DNA from: Candidatus Sumerlaeota bacterium
GTDB lineage: Bacteria > Sumerlaeota > Sumerlaeia > JADFCT01
DNA length: 5,849 nucleotides
NCBI GenBank assembly: GCA_026398575.1
Contig: JAPLSP010000531.1
Coordinates: 1 to 5,849 of the forward strand
Reading direction: 5' to 3'
A model generated the notes under the pieces. It was not told where the DNA came from, searched no databases, and was given only the letters and a program-made list of their open reading frames with translations. Below are positions 1 through 5,849 of this stretch, in pieces (position 1 is the stretch's first letter; each line of letters begins with the position of its first letter). A program made the translations under genes and the position numbers.

Positions 1-740
1 CGCTGCGTCAACTGCGCGAATTCCTTTGGCTCGAGCGCCGAGTAATAATCCAAACCCTTGACCGAGCGGTCCATGGTGACGTGAATCTCCAGCGCCTGCG
101 CGCCGGCGGCAGCGGCCAGCAGCGGCAATTCAATGGCCCAGGGCGACGCCCCATCCACGTGCGGCGCGTATCCGAGCGGCAACCCGAAGCGCTCGCGCAG
201 GAAATGCAGCCGCCGCAACGAGGAATCCGAGAGGCGGGTCGGATAATTCTGAATGCCGTGCATCAGGATGATCTCGGCGGCGCCGCTGCTGTTAAGAAAC
301 TCGATGCTCTCCGCGATCTCCATCCACGTCGAGCCGCCCGTGGATAAAAAGACGGGCTTTCCAAATCCCGCCATCTTCTTCAGCAGCGGCCGGTTCTTCG
401 TATCGGAGGCGTGGACCTTGAATCCGTCCACGTTGAGAGCGTTCATCATATCGGCGCTCGCGAAGCCTTCGACATCGCAGAATACCATCAGCGACCGCTT
501 GCGCGCCAGGGCGATGAATTCCGCCCATTGTTCGGCGCTCATCTCCAGCCGCTTATACAGATCGTAATTGGGATTCGAAGGCACGGCCACTTCATCCGCG
601 GTAAAGACCTGTGCTTTGATCGCATGGGCGCCCGCGTGCGCCGCGGCCTCGCAAATCGCCAGCGCCGTATCGAGCCGGCCTTCGTGAGAGTTGGCCATTT
701 CGGCGATCACATACACTTCATTGGGCGGCAGAAAACTCAT
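1..740 (-). CDS. NeuB-family nonulosonate (sialic-acid-like) synthase, divergent; C-terminus cut by window edge
   Basis: NeuB-type enzymes condense phosphoenolpyruvate with an N-acyl hexosamine to make a nine-carbon sugar acid in the cytoplasm. The 246 residues visible are the TIM-barrel part; the antifreeze-like (SAF) C-terminal domain would lie beyond position 1. Family landmarks in order are VIAEMANSHEG (11-21, with E14), KAQ (K42, Q44), FKVHASD (107-113), LSTGG (132-136), HGIQNYPT (161-168), GYAPHVDG (190-197), and EIHVTMDR (218-225) followed by GLDYYSALEP (229-238). H194 and H220 match the two metal-binding histidines, and the spacing E14-K42 and K108-D113 equals that of Neisseria NeuB. 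D113, Q164 and A192 sit where that enzyme has Glu, Asn and Ser, so the substrate may not be ManNAc or the PseI substrate. Purine-rich GAGAG lies 5 nt before the ATG, and the upstream hydrolase stop is 21 nt away. The family call is secure; the exact product is unknown. Confidence 0.9.
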   Translation of the reverse strand, partial: MSFLPPNEVYVIAEMANSHEGRLDTALAICEAAAHAGAHAIKAQVFTADEVAVPSNPNYDLYKRLEMSAEQWAEFIALARKRSLMVFCDVEGFASADMMNALNVDGFKVHASDTKNRPLLKKMAGFGKPVFLSTGGSTWMEIAESIEFLNSSGAAEIILMHGIQNYPTRLSDSSLRRLHFLRERFGLPLGYAPHVDGASPWAIELPLLAAAAGAQALEIHVTMDRSVKGLDYYSALEPKEFAQLTQ

Positions 741-761
741 TGCGTCTCTCTTTCCCTTTTT

Positions 762-1529
762 TCACGACTTGATTTGTGGCAGCAGTCCGGCAATCCAGTC
801 TTCAATCATTCGCGCCAGAATGGCATGTCCTTCGGAACTCAGGTGATGACCGTCTTCCAGAATATATTTCTCCACTTCATTATTGGCTTCCGAATGAAGA
901 TCAATATAATGGGCGCCACTGGATTCGCAAATGCTTTTCAGCGCCGCGTTATAGCGGACGATATTGTCGTTCAGACCGGGAGAACGGCTGGCGAGAGCCG
1001 CGTTCGCGGGCGCGGTGGTCACGAATGCCAGCGGGATGGCCTCCGTCTTGCAGGATTGGGCGATGGCCTGCGCGGCCTGCCGGTATTGATCGAGCGTGAC
1101 GTAAACCTTGTTGGGGAACCTGCGGATAATTGCCGTCCGGTGATTATGCGCGAAGCGAATGATCGCGCGCTTCACGAAGCCGGGACGGATGCAGTCCACG
1201 ATGGCCTGTTGTCGCTTCGAAAAAATACGCGGGGCGCAATCCACGACTCCCACGTGGACGATCTCGACGTGGGGTCTGTAAAACAAAATTTTTTCATGCA
1301 TCGCCGCCGCTTCGGGCATGACGCGCCCGCGAACGTGATCGGCGATGATATGCGGGTCCAGGCCGCCATCGCCGGACAAGGACGGGAGACGATTGCGCAA
1401 TATGCAAACGTAAGTGCTTTCGTATTCCACCGGCTGGCTGCCCTTGTAAGCGGGGCGCGGCAGGCCGAGGGAATCGCCTATGATGGCAATTTTCACATAT
1501 TTGCGGCTTTGCGTCACCATGCCGTCCAT
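762..1529 (-). CDS. SGNH/GDSL-type hydrolase, 255 aa (possible sugar O-acyl esterase)
   Basis: Members of this fold remove or transfer acyl groups, often O-acetyl on glycans. The block I motif is IIGDSLG (16-22), giving nucleophile S20. Block V is EDGHHLSSEGH (225-235), giving D226 and H229 in DxxH spacing. The expected block III GxND is replaced by GVVDCAP (94-100), so the usual oxyanion Asn is absent. I recall a VDCAP motif in hydrolases of capsule clusters, but cannot check this. No signal peptide or membrane segment is seen, so it should be cytoplasmic. The first ATG overlaps the end of the dehydrogenase gene by 16 nt; M4 (1518-1520) would give a 7-nt overlap and is equally likely, since neither has a strong Shine-Dalgarno. 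Its place just before the NeuB-like gene suggests it acts on the sugar precursor or product, but that is inference. Confidence 0.8.
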   Translation of the reverse strand: MDGMVTQSRKYVKIAIIGDSLGLPRPAYKGSQPVEYESTYVCILRNRLPSLSGDGGLDPHIIADHVRGRVMPEAAAMHEKILFYRPHVEIVHVGVVDCAPRIFSKRQQAIVDCIRPGFVKRAIIRFAHNHRTAIIRRFPNKVYVTLDQYRQAAQAIAQSCKTEAIPLAFVTTAPANAALASRSPGLNDNIVRYNAALKSICESSGAHYIDLHSEANNEVEKYILEDGHHLSSEGHAILARMIEDWIAGLLPQIKS

Positions 1530-2317
1530 CCGCCATCCACCACAATATTCTGTCCCGTCATGTAGCTCGAAGCCTCCGAAGCCAGAAACAGCGCCGCGCC
1601 TTTCAGTTCATCCCGGCGGCCAATCCGTCCCAGCGGGATTTTCTCTTCCAGATTGCGTATGAAGCCGGTCTGCTTCTGGACGTCGCTCGAAGGGAATGCG
1701 CCGGGGCTGATGCAATTGACCCGGATTCCCTTCTTGGCAAGGTAGATCGCAAAGTAGCGGGTCAGCTGGATGACGCCGGCTTTTGCGGCGCCGTAGTTGG
1801 GCGGATTGACATAGTCGGGATTGTCCCGATAAACCTCGAAGTTGGGCGAGACCATGCCATACATCGAAGACACATTGATGATGCTTCCGCCGCGTCCGCG
1901 AGGAGGCTTCATAAACGCGATCGCTTCGCGGATGCAGCGGAATACCGAGTCCAGCGTTCCCTCCACGCCCAGCCGCCATTCGGCGTCCGTCATCTTTTCG
2001 GGCGCGTTGGATGCGGCATAGAAGGCGTTGTTGATCAAAATATCAATCCGTCGCCAAGTCTTATGGATCGCCGCCAATCCGGATTGCACGCTCTGCGTGG
2101 AGGAAACATCCATCTCCTGGAAATAAACGGGCGGTTTGGTTTTGGCGCCGAATACTTTTTTGAATTTGGCCTCGCTCCTGCCGCAGACGACCGCGATTGC
2201 GCCCGCTTCCGCGAGGCTTTGCGTCATGCCGACTCCCAAATGGCCGTAGCCGCCGGTTATCAGCGCCACTTTTTTATCCAGACGGAACAGCGACAATGCA
2301 TCGGGTGTTTTGGCCAT
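1514..2317 (-). CDS. Short-chain dehydrogenase/reductase, PtmA-like, 267 aa
   Basis: This is a classical SDR that oxidises or reduces a sugar hydroxyl/keto group with NAD(P). The Rossmann glycine motif is TGGYGHLG (21-28), D70 is the adenine-site Asp (MDVSS), NNAF (96-99) replaces the usual NNAG, and the catalytic set is S150/S151, Y175 and K179 (YGAAK), followed by RVNCISPG (199-206) and the C-terminal TGQNIVVDGGW. The family's catalytic Asn near residue 121 is Thr here. The stretch SSMYGMVSPNFEVY and the C-terminal third resemble, from memory, PtmA, the flagellin-modification oxidoreductase in the Campylobacter legionaminic acid locus. The length is normal. The ATG lies 1 nt after the aldo/keto reductase stop, with AGGAG 12 nt upstream (2330-2334) inside that gene. 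The substrate is not known; a generic SDR of another sugar pathway is the alternative. Confidence 0.88.
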   Translation of the reverse strand: MAKTPDALSLFRLDKKVALITGGYGHLGVGMTQSLAEAGAIAVVCGRSEAKFKKVFGAKTKPPVYFQEMDVSSTQSVQSGLAAIHKTWRRIDILINNAFYAASNAPEKMTDAEWRLGVEGTLDSVFRCIREAIAFMKPPRGRGGSIINVSSMYGMVSPNFEVYRDNPDYVNPPNYGAAKAGVIQLTRYFAIYLAKKGIRVNCISPGAFPSSDVQKQTGFIRNLEEKIPLGRIGRRDELKGAALFLASEASSYMTGQNIVVDGGWTAW

Positions 2318-2318
2318 A

Positions 2319-3218
2319 TCAGGACCACTCTCCTGGATTGATCAGCATGGGATCATTTACTGCCAGATCCGCGAAGCTGCCTGGGGAACTCATGCGCGTA
2401 AAAACAGGCAATTGCTCCATCGTGATGGCATTTTCCAGCACCTGGCTGGCGCTCTCCGCCCCCAAGACAACCTTATCCATGAATGGAAGACCGGCGACAA
2501 AAAGCAATGCAATCTCGCGCGCAGTCATATTCATCCGAAACGCCGCCACTTCCAGTTTGATGCGGTAGGGCGCCATCTCTTTTAGCTTGCGCGGATATTG
2601 GGACGGCGTCAGAAAAACGAGCCCCTGTAAAAAAATAGACCGGGCATGGATCTCAATGCCTTGCCCCTTCAGGCGCTCCAGCGCTTTCGATTGAATCAAT
2701 CGCTGATCGAAAACGCTCACCGGCGCCTGAAGCAAATCGAACTGGAATCTTTCGCGAGCGGCCCAGATCTCCGCTTCCTCATAAACAGAGAGGCCCGCCT
2801 TTTCGATGAGCCCGCGCGCCTTCAGATCCCCGAACACTTCCTTCAAAATCCCCTGCCTGTCGCGGATCGCGTCGCTTGCGGCATGGACCATGTAGCAGTA
2901 AACGCTCTTGCGCCCCAATTGCCTCAATGATTCTTCGAAGTGTTCGAGGACCGCCGCTTTTGTCAATGCTTCGCCCAGTTCAGGCAGCTTGGTAACGATC
3001 CGCGCGTCTCTGCCGTCCATCTTCAAAAATTCGCCGATCACCGCCTCGCTGTCGCCATAAGCGCGCGCGGTGTCTATGTGGGTTACGCCGTGATCCAAAG
3101 CCGCTTTGAGAATCGCGAATGCGTTTTCTTTTCGCGGCTTGCCAATCTTATTGGCGATCCCATACTGCATACCCAGCTGGACGGTTCCCAGGGCGATTTT
3201 GGATGCGTTTGCGCTCAT
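2319..3218 (-). CDS. Aldo/keto reductase, 299 aa
   Basis: This is an NAD(P)H-dependent oxidoreductase of the aldo/keto reductase TIM-barrel fold. The N-terminal beta strand is ALGTVQLGMQYG (9-20). The catalytic tetrad is complete: D49 and Y54 in HIDTARAYG (47-55), K77 in VTKLPELG, and H112 in YMVHAAS. The length fits the family. It starts 2 nt after the pseC stop and ends 1 nt before the next ATG, so it is cotranscribed. Aldo/keto reductases are often found in pseudaminic- and legionaminic-type loci, but their step is not settled; reduction of a keto sugar intermediate, or removal of a toxic aldehyde, are both possible. The fold and tetrad are seen directly; the role in nonulosonate synthesis is inference from context. 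Confidence 0.9.
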   Translation of the reverse strand: MSANASKIALGTVQLGMQYGIANKIGKPRKENAFAILKAALDHGVTHIDTARAYGDSEAVIGEFLKMDGRDARIVTKLPELGEALTKAAVLEHFEESLRQLGRKSVYCYMVHAASDAIRDRQGILKEVFGDLKARGLIEKAGLSVYEEAEIWAARERFQFDLLQAPVSVFDQRLIQSKALERLKGQGIEIHARSIFLQGLVFLTPSQYPRKLKEMAPYRIKLEVAAFRMNMTAREIALLFVAGLPFMDKVVLGAESASQVLENAITMEQLPVFTRMSSPGSFADLAVNDPMLINPGEWS

Positions 3219-3220
3219 GA

Positions 3221-4372
3221 TCAGTAAAGGCCTTTGATTGCTTTCACGACATGAGCCACGTCTGCGTCGCTCATGCCTGGAAATAAAGGAATAGTCAGCG
3301 CCTGCTCGTAATGCTTCTCCGCTTCAGGGAAATCTCCTTCCTTGAATCCATAGTGCTTGCGATACCAAGGTTGAAGCGGCACTGGATAGTAGTGCACCTG
3401 CGTCCCGACGCCGGCGGCCGTCAATTGGGCGCCCACTTGTTTGCGCGATTTGCCCAATGCCGCGTAATCAATATGCAGACAGAAAATATGCCAGGCCGAG
3501 CGCTTCAACGCCTCGGCGGGCGGCAGCGAAATATGCCGTAAATCGGATAACTGCTCGAAATACATCGCCGCGATCTCCCGGCGGCGCTTGATGAAGCGAT
3601 CCAGCTTGCCCATCTGCGACAAGCCCAGCGCGCAGTTCATGTCCGGGATGCGATAATTGAATCCCAACTCCTGCATTTCATAATACCACGGACCTTCATC
3701 CGGATTGCTCAGGCGCGCCGCATCCTTCGTCATACCGTGATTGCGGAAGATGCGCAGGCGCTCGGCCAGATCGTCGCGGTCCGTGAGGATCATGCCGCCT
3801 TCGCCGGTGGCGACGTGCTTGACGGGATGGAAACTGAACATCGCCATGTCGGCCCACTTCAGCGTGCCCACGGGCGTCCCATCCGCGTGCGCGCCGCCAA
3901 GCGCATGGCAGGCGTCTTCGATGATGACCGCCTGCGGGCAGCAGCGGCGGATAAGCTGCGAGAGCGCGGGCATATCGCAGGTCAGGCCTGCGAAGTGAAC
4001 CGGTAGGACGGCGCGCGTGCGATCCGACAAGACGGATTCGAGCAGCGACGGTGTCATCAGGACGGAGTCGAAATTCACGTCAGTGAAGCGAGGCGTGGCG
4101 CCCGCGTAGGCGCCGCAATTGGCGGTGGCGAGGAACGTGATCGCCGGGGCGACGATTTCATCGCCGGGTCCTATCTGCGCCGCGAGAATGGCCAGATGAA
4201 GCGCTGCCGTCCCCGAGTTGCAGGCCACCGCGTGGCGCGCGCCGCAGCGTTTGGCCACGGACTGCTCGAACTCGGCCACCTTCGGCCCCTGCGTCAGCCA
4301 TCCGCCGCGCAGAACCTCGGCCACCGCGGCGATGTCATCCTCTTCAATCAGATGTCGCCCGTATGGAATCAT
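3221..4372 (-). CDS. pseC: UDP-4-amino-4,6-dideoxy-N-acetyl-beta-L-altrosamine transaminase (PseC)
   Basis: PseC uses PLP and glutamate to aminate C4 of the UDP-4-keto-6-deoxy-L-sugar made by PseB, the second step to pseudaminic acid. It belongs to the DegT/DnrJ/EryC1/StrS aminotransferases. The 383-residue protein begins MIPYGRHLIEEDDI, the usual PseC start. CNSGTAALHLA (51-61) binds the PLP phosphate, EDACHALGG (152-160) provides D153 for the pyridine nitrogen, and SFHPVKHVATGEGG (180-193) holds the Schiff-base lysine K185. GFNYRIPDMNCALGLSQ (237-253) and QVHYYPVPLQPW (325-336) are further family motifs. The frame is open to an ATG at 4448-4450, which would add 26 residues, but these lack family character. 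The chosen ATG has only a weak GAG 8 nt or so upstream. A 254-nt gap with a palindromic element separates it from pseB. Another sugar aminotransferase (LegC type) is less likely. Confidence 0.93.
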   Translation of the reverse strand: MIPYGRHLIEEDDIAAVAEVLRGGWLTQGPKVAEFEQSVAKRCGARHAVACNSGTAALHLAILAAQIGPGDEIVAPAITFLATANCGAYAGATPRFTDVNFDSVLMTPSLLESVLSDRTRAVLPVHFAGLTCDMPALSQLIRRCCPQAVIIEDACHALGGAHADGTPVGTLKWADMAMFSFHPVKHVATGEGGMILTDRDDLAERLRIFRNHGMTKDAARLSNPDEGPWYYEMQELGFNYRIPDMNCALGLSQMGKLDRFIKRRREIAAMYFEQLSDLRHISLPPAEALKRSAWHIFCLHIDYAALGKSRKQVGAQLTAAGVGTQVHYYPVPLQPWYRKHYGFKEGDFPEAEKHYEQALTIPLFPGMSDADVAHVVKAIKGLY

Positions 4373-4460
4373 GGAGAAACTCAAATTCTTATCCTTGGCG
4401 CCTTGAGTCACAAATGCAGTGATGTATTTTTGCCTAAAGGACGAAAGCAATGCGCTCAGA

Positions 4461-4550
4461 AGCGGCGCCAGCTTTTGGAGTTATGCGGCAAGCGGGAGTT
4501 CGCAGCGAAGCGAGAATCTCCGCTCTTATACTCCAAAAGCTGGCGCCGCT
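4461..4550. repeat. 90-nt nested inverted-repeat element between pseB and pseC (MITE/REP-like)
   Basis: The arms 4461-4481 and 4530-4550 are perfect 21-bp reverse complements, each containing the palindrome GGCGCC. Inside is a second stem: 4491-4498 with 4518-4524 (7 pairs, one bulged G). Inside that is a small TTCG/CGAA hairpin (4499-4502 with 4506-4509). There is no T-run on either strand, so it is not a normal intrinsic terminator. It occupies most of the otherwise geneless 4373-4626 stretch. No clear target-site duplication is seen. The shape suits a non-autonomous mobile element or REP-type repeat, or an RNA hairpin that modulates expression of the genes after pseB. The structure is certain; its nature is inference. 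Confidence 0.85.
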
Positions 4551-4626
4551 CCTATCCGCATGAAGCTATTCCCCTGCATAAGAATTACCGATAGATTCAT
4601 GAGATCGTAATTCCGAATACAAGTAT

Positions 4627-5637
4627 TTAGAGCGTCAGCCCGTCTTCGAAGGGCCGGATCATCTCGCGCAATTGCTCGATGGTCAGCCACTGCTTGTTGG
4701 TGTCGCTCGTATATGCGAACTCATCGGGCAGGCGCTGTCCGTTCATCTGCTGGAGCGCGTCGGATTGCGTCCACCAATGGAACGCCGGTTCGATGATGTA
4801 ATAATCCTCGAATTCCAGCGTCTGCCGCGCCTCATCCACGGGGATCATGCATTCATGCAGTTTTTCGCCGGGGCGGATGCCGGTCACGCGCGTCTCGCAT
4901 GTGGGCGCTACGGCCCTGGCCAGGTCCATGATGTTCATGCTGGGAATCTTGGGCACAAAGATTTCGCCCCCCGTCATGATGTCAAAGGCCTTGAGAACCA
5001 GATTCACGCCTTCTTCCAACGTGATCCAGAAACGCGTCATGCGCGCGTCGGTGATGGGTAGAACGCCTTTGGCGCGTTCGCGGATGAAGAACGGAATCAC
5101 CGATCCCTTCGATCCGACCACGTTGCCATAGCGAACGACGGCGAAGCGGGTTCCATCCAGTCCGCCCAATGAATTCGCGGCGACGAACAATTTGTCCGAG
5201 CACAGCTTGGTCGCGCCATAGAGGTTGATCGGATTGGCGGCCTTGTCGGTCGAAAGCGCGACCACCTTCTTGACGCCGCAGTCAATGCAGGCGTTGATGA
5301 CGTTCTCCGCGCCGCCGATATTGGTGCGAATGCATTCCTGCGGGTTGTATTCGGCCACGTCCACGTGCTTCATCGCGGCGGCGTGAATGACGTATTCGAC
5401 GCCTTGCAGGGCGCGCTTCAGACGCGGCAGATCGCGCACGTCGCCCACGAAATAACGCATCTGCGGATACTGGCTTTCGGGGAAAAGGTTGCGCGCCATG
5501 TCCACGTGTTTTTGTTCGTCGCGGCTGAAAACCACCAGCCGGCGCGGATTGAAACGCTTCAAGAGAATTTCGACACACTTTTTTCCGAAGGAGCCAGTGC
5601 CGCCCGTGATAAGTATGGATGCGTCCTGCCAATTCAT
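4627..5637 (-). CDS. pseB: UDP-N-acetylglucosamine 4,6-dehydratase (inverting), PseB
   Basis: PseB dehydrates UDP-GlcNAc at C4/C6 and inverts C5 to give UDP-2-acetamido-2,6-dideoxy-beta-L-arabino-4-hexulose, the first step to pseudaminic acid. The 336-residue protein has the soluble PseB/FlaA1 length, without the membrane N-terminus of longer homologues. TGGTGSFG (11-18) is the nucleotide-binding loop; VFSRDEQKH (36-44) follows; AAAMKHVDVAEYNP (86-99) is a family hallmark. STDKAANPINLYGATK (129-144) gives D131, K132 and Y140, the counterparts of the Helicobacter FlaA1 catalytic Asp, Lys and Tyr. RYGNVVGSKGSVIP and GIRPGEKLHE are also typical. A GGA 9 nt before the ATG supports the start. It is the first gene of the cluster, after a 150-nt leader with a possible promoter. 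The alternative, a retaining dehydratase of the LegB/PglF type, is unlikely by length and motifs. Confidence 0.95.
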   Translation of the reverse strand: MNWQDASILITGGTGSFGKKCVEILLKRFNPRRLVVFSRDEQKHVDMARNLFPESQYPQMRYFVGDVRDLPRLKRALQGVEYVIHAAAMKHVDVAEYNPQECIRTNIGGAENVINACIDCGVKKVVALSTDKAANPINLYGATKLCSDKLFVAANSLGGLDGTRFAVVRYGNVVGSKGSVIPFFIRERAKGVLPITDARMTRFWITLEEGVNLVLKAFDIMTGGEIFVPKIPSMNIMDLARAVAPTCETRVTGIRPGEKLHECMIPVDEARQTLEFEDYYIIEPAFHWWTQSDALQQMNGQRLPDEFAYTSDTNKQWLTIEQLREMIRPFEDGLTL

Positions 5638-5646
5638 AGTTGTTTT

Positions 5647-5649
5647 TCC
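5647..5649 (-). promoter_or_regulatory. Shine-Dalgarno of pseB
   Basis: On the minus strand CTGGAAAAACAACT precedes the ATG; its GGA ends 9 nt before the start codon. It supports the chosen pseB start, although it is short. Confidence 0.45.
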
Positions 5650-5652
5650 AGT

Positions 5653-5686
5653 GATCGTGATGAGTGGTCTGGCGATTGTAATGAGT
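5653..5686 (-). repeat. Imperfect 13-bp direct repeat in the pseB leader (operator-like)
   Basis: The minus strand carries ACTCATTACAATC (5674-5686) and ACTCATCACGATC (5653-5665), matching at 11 of 13 positions, with starts exactly 21 bp apart, two helical turns. The first copy contains the proposed -10 hexamer and the second lies just after the expected start of transcription. This geometry suits a repressor binding site, but no regulator gene is visible. Confidence 0.35.
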
Positions 5687-5702
5687 CGTTATTTCATGCA
5701 AA
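5675..5702 (-). promoter_or_regulatory. Possible sigma-70-like promoter of the cluster
   Basis: The minus strand has TTTGCA (5697-5702, 4 of 6 to TTGACA), a 16-nt spacer and TACAAT (5675-5680, 5 of 6 to TATAAT). Transcription would start near 5668 and give a leader of about 30 nt before pseB. It is the best-scoring pair I see by eye in the leader, but hexamers this loose occur by chance and the organism's sigma factor preference is unknown. Confidence 0.3.
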
Positions 5703-5789
5703 TGCGCGCCAACATTTATGCTCGCATACGCCTTCCGTTCGCGTCAAGCCTTCCTCTGGGGGGTATGGCATTTTGGCGCCGCAGGGTAG

Positions 5790-5849
5790 GCCGTCCCGCT
5801 CCGTCGGACGGCCATCGCGCGCCAAGGCCGTCCGACGGAGCGGGACGGC
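5790..5849. repeat. Perfect 24-bp inverted repeat at the window edge
   Basis: The arms 5790-5813 and 5826-5849 are exact reverse complements around a 12-nt loop (5814-5825). The palindrome may continue beyond the window: G5789 would pair with a C at 5850. Each arm also folds on itself: GCCGTCC (5790-5796) pairs with GGACGGC (5806-5812) over a 9-nt loop, and the other arm mirrors this. So it can form one long hairpin or two short ones. There is no T-run on the minus-strand exit side (the plus-strand exit lies outside the window), so an intrinsic terminator is not shown. A REP/BIME-type repeat or a mobile-element end are both possible. Confidence 0.8.

Noticed and set aside
411..1565. Long plus-strand open frame of 384 codons across the hydrolase and synthase genes
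   Set aside because: It is antisense to two well-supported genes, shows no family motif, and spans their junction. Long antisense frames are expected opposite G+C-rich genes.
4373..4450. 26-residue N-terminal extension of PseC from the ATG at 4448-4450
   Set aside because: The PseC family starts at MIPYG; the extra residues have no family character and there is no better ribosome site for them.
4461..4550. Intrinsic terminator between pseB and pseC
   Set aside because: The stem is long, but neither side is followed by a run of T, and pseC must be expressed for the pathway to work.
5715..5747. TTGACG / CATAAA promoter pair on the minus strand upstream of pseB
   Set aside because: The -35-like hexamer is good, but the spacer of 21 nt is too long for a sigma-70 promoter and the -10 is poor.
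4461..5785. Shared GCGGCGCCA between the 4461 element and 5777-5785 as two copies of one repeat
   Set aside because: Only 9 nt match, around a common GGCGCC core, with no similarity beyond; chance is enough to explain it.
4461..5849. CRISPR array made from the repeated palindromic sequences
   Set aside because: There are only two unrelated inverted repeats, with no regular repeat-spacer units.

Overview
This window holds one minus-strand cluster of nonulosonic acid (sialic-acid-like sugar) biosynthesis genes. It is read from about 5640 down to 1, and the last gene runs off the window. The organism cannot be named from this sequence. The G+C-rich, tightly packed genes and bacterial enzyme families indicate a bacterium, probably one that decorates flagellin, capsule, LPS or another surface glycan. 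No ribosomal RNA or tRNA is present. The two palindromic repeat elements resemble the dispersed elements of large environmental bacterial genomes, but this is only an impression.

Layout in transcription order: a perfect 24-bp inverted repeat at the right edge (5790-5849); a leader of about 150 nt (5638-5789) with a possible promoter and a 13-bp direct repeat; pseB (4627-5637), a UDP-GlcNAc 4,6-dehydratase; a 254-nt gap holding a 90-nt nested inverted-repeat element (4461-4550); pseC (3221-4372), a PLP aminotransferase; an aldo/keto reductase (2319-3218); a short-chain dehydrogenase of PtmA-like appearance (1514-2317); a small SGNH/GDSL-type hydrolase (762-1529); and the N-terminal 246 residues of a divergent NeuB-family synthase (1-740). 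From pseC on, the genes are separated by 2 nt, 1 nt, an overlap of 7-16 nt, and 21 nt, so they are very likely cotranscribed and translationally coupled.

PseB and PseC together convert UDP-GlcNAc to UDP-4-amino-4,6-dideoxy-N-acetyl-beta-L-altrosamine, the first two steps to pseudaminic acid. The later steps (PseH acetyltransferase, PseG UDP-hydrolase, PseI synthase, PseF cytidylyltransferase) are not seen here. Instead the cluster has two oxidoreductases, a hydrolase and a NeuB-like condensing enzyme that does not look like canonical PseI: the usual catalytic Glu, the active-site Asn and a metal-site-adjacent Ser are replaced. The most interesting reading is a variant nonulosonate pathway, or two interleaved pathways, with extra redox and acyl-modifying steps. 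The genes past both window edges would be needed to decide.
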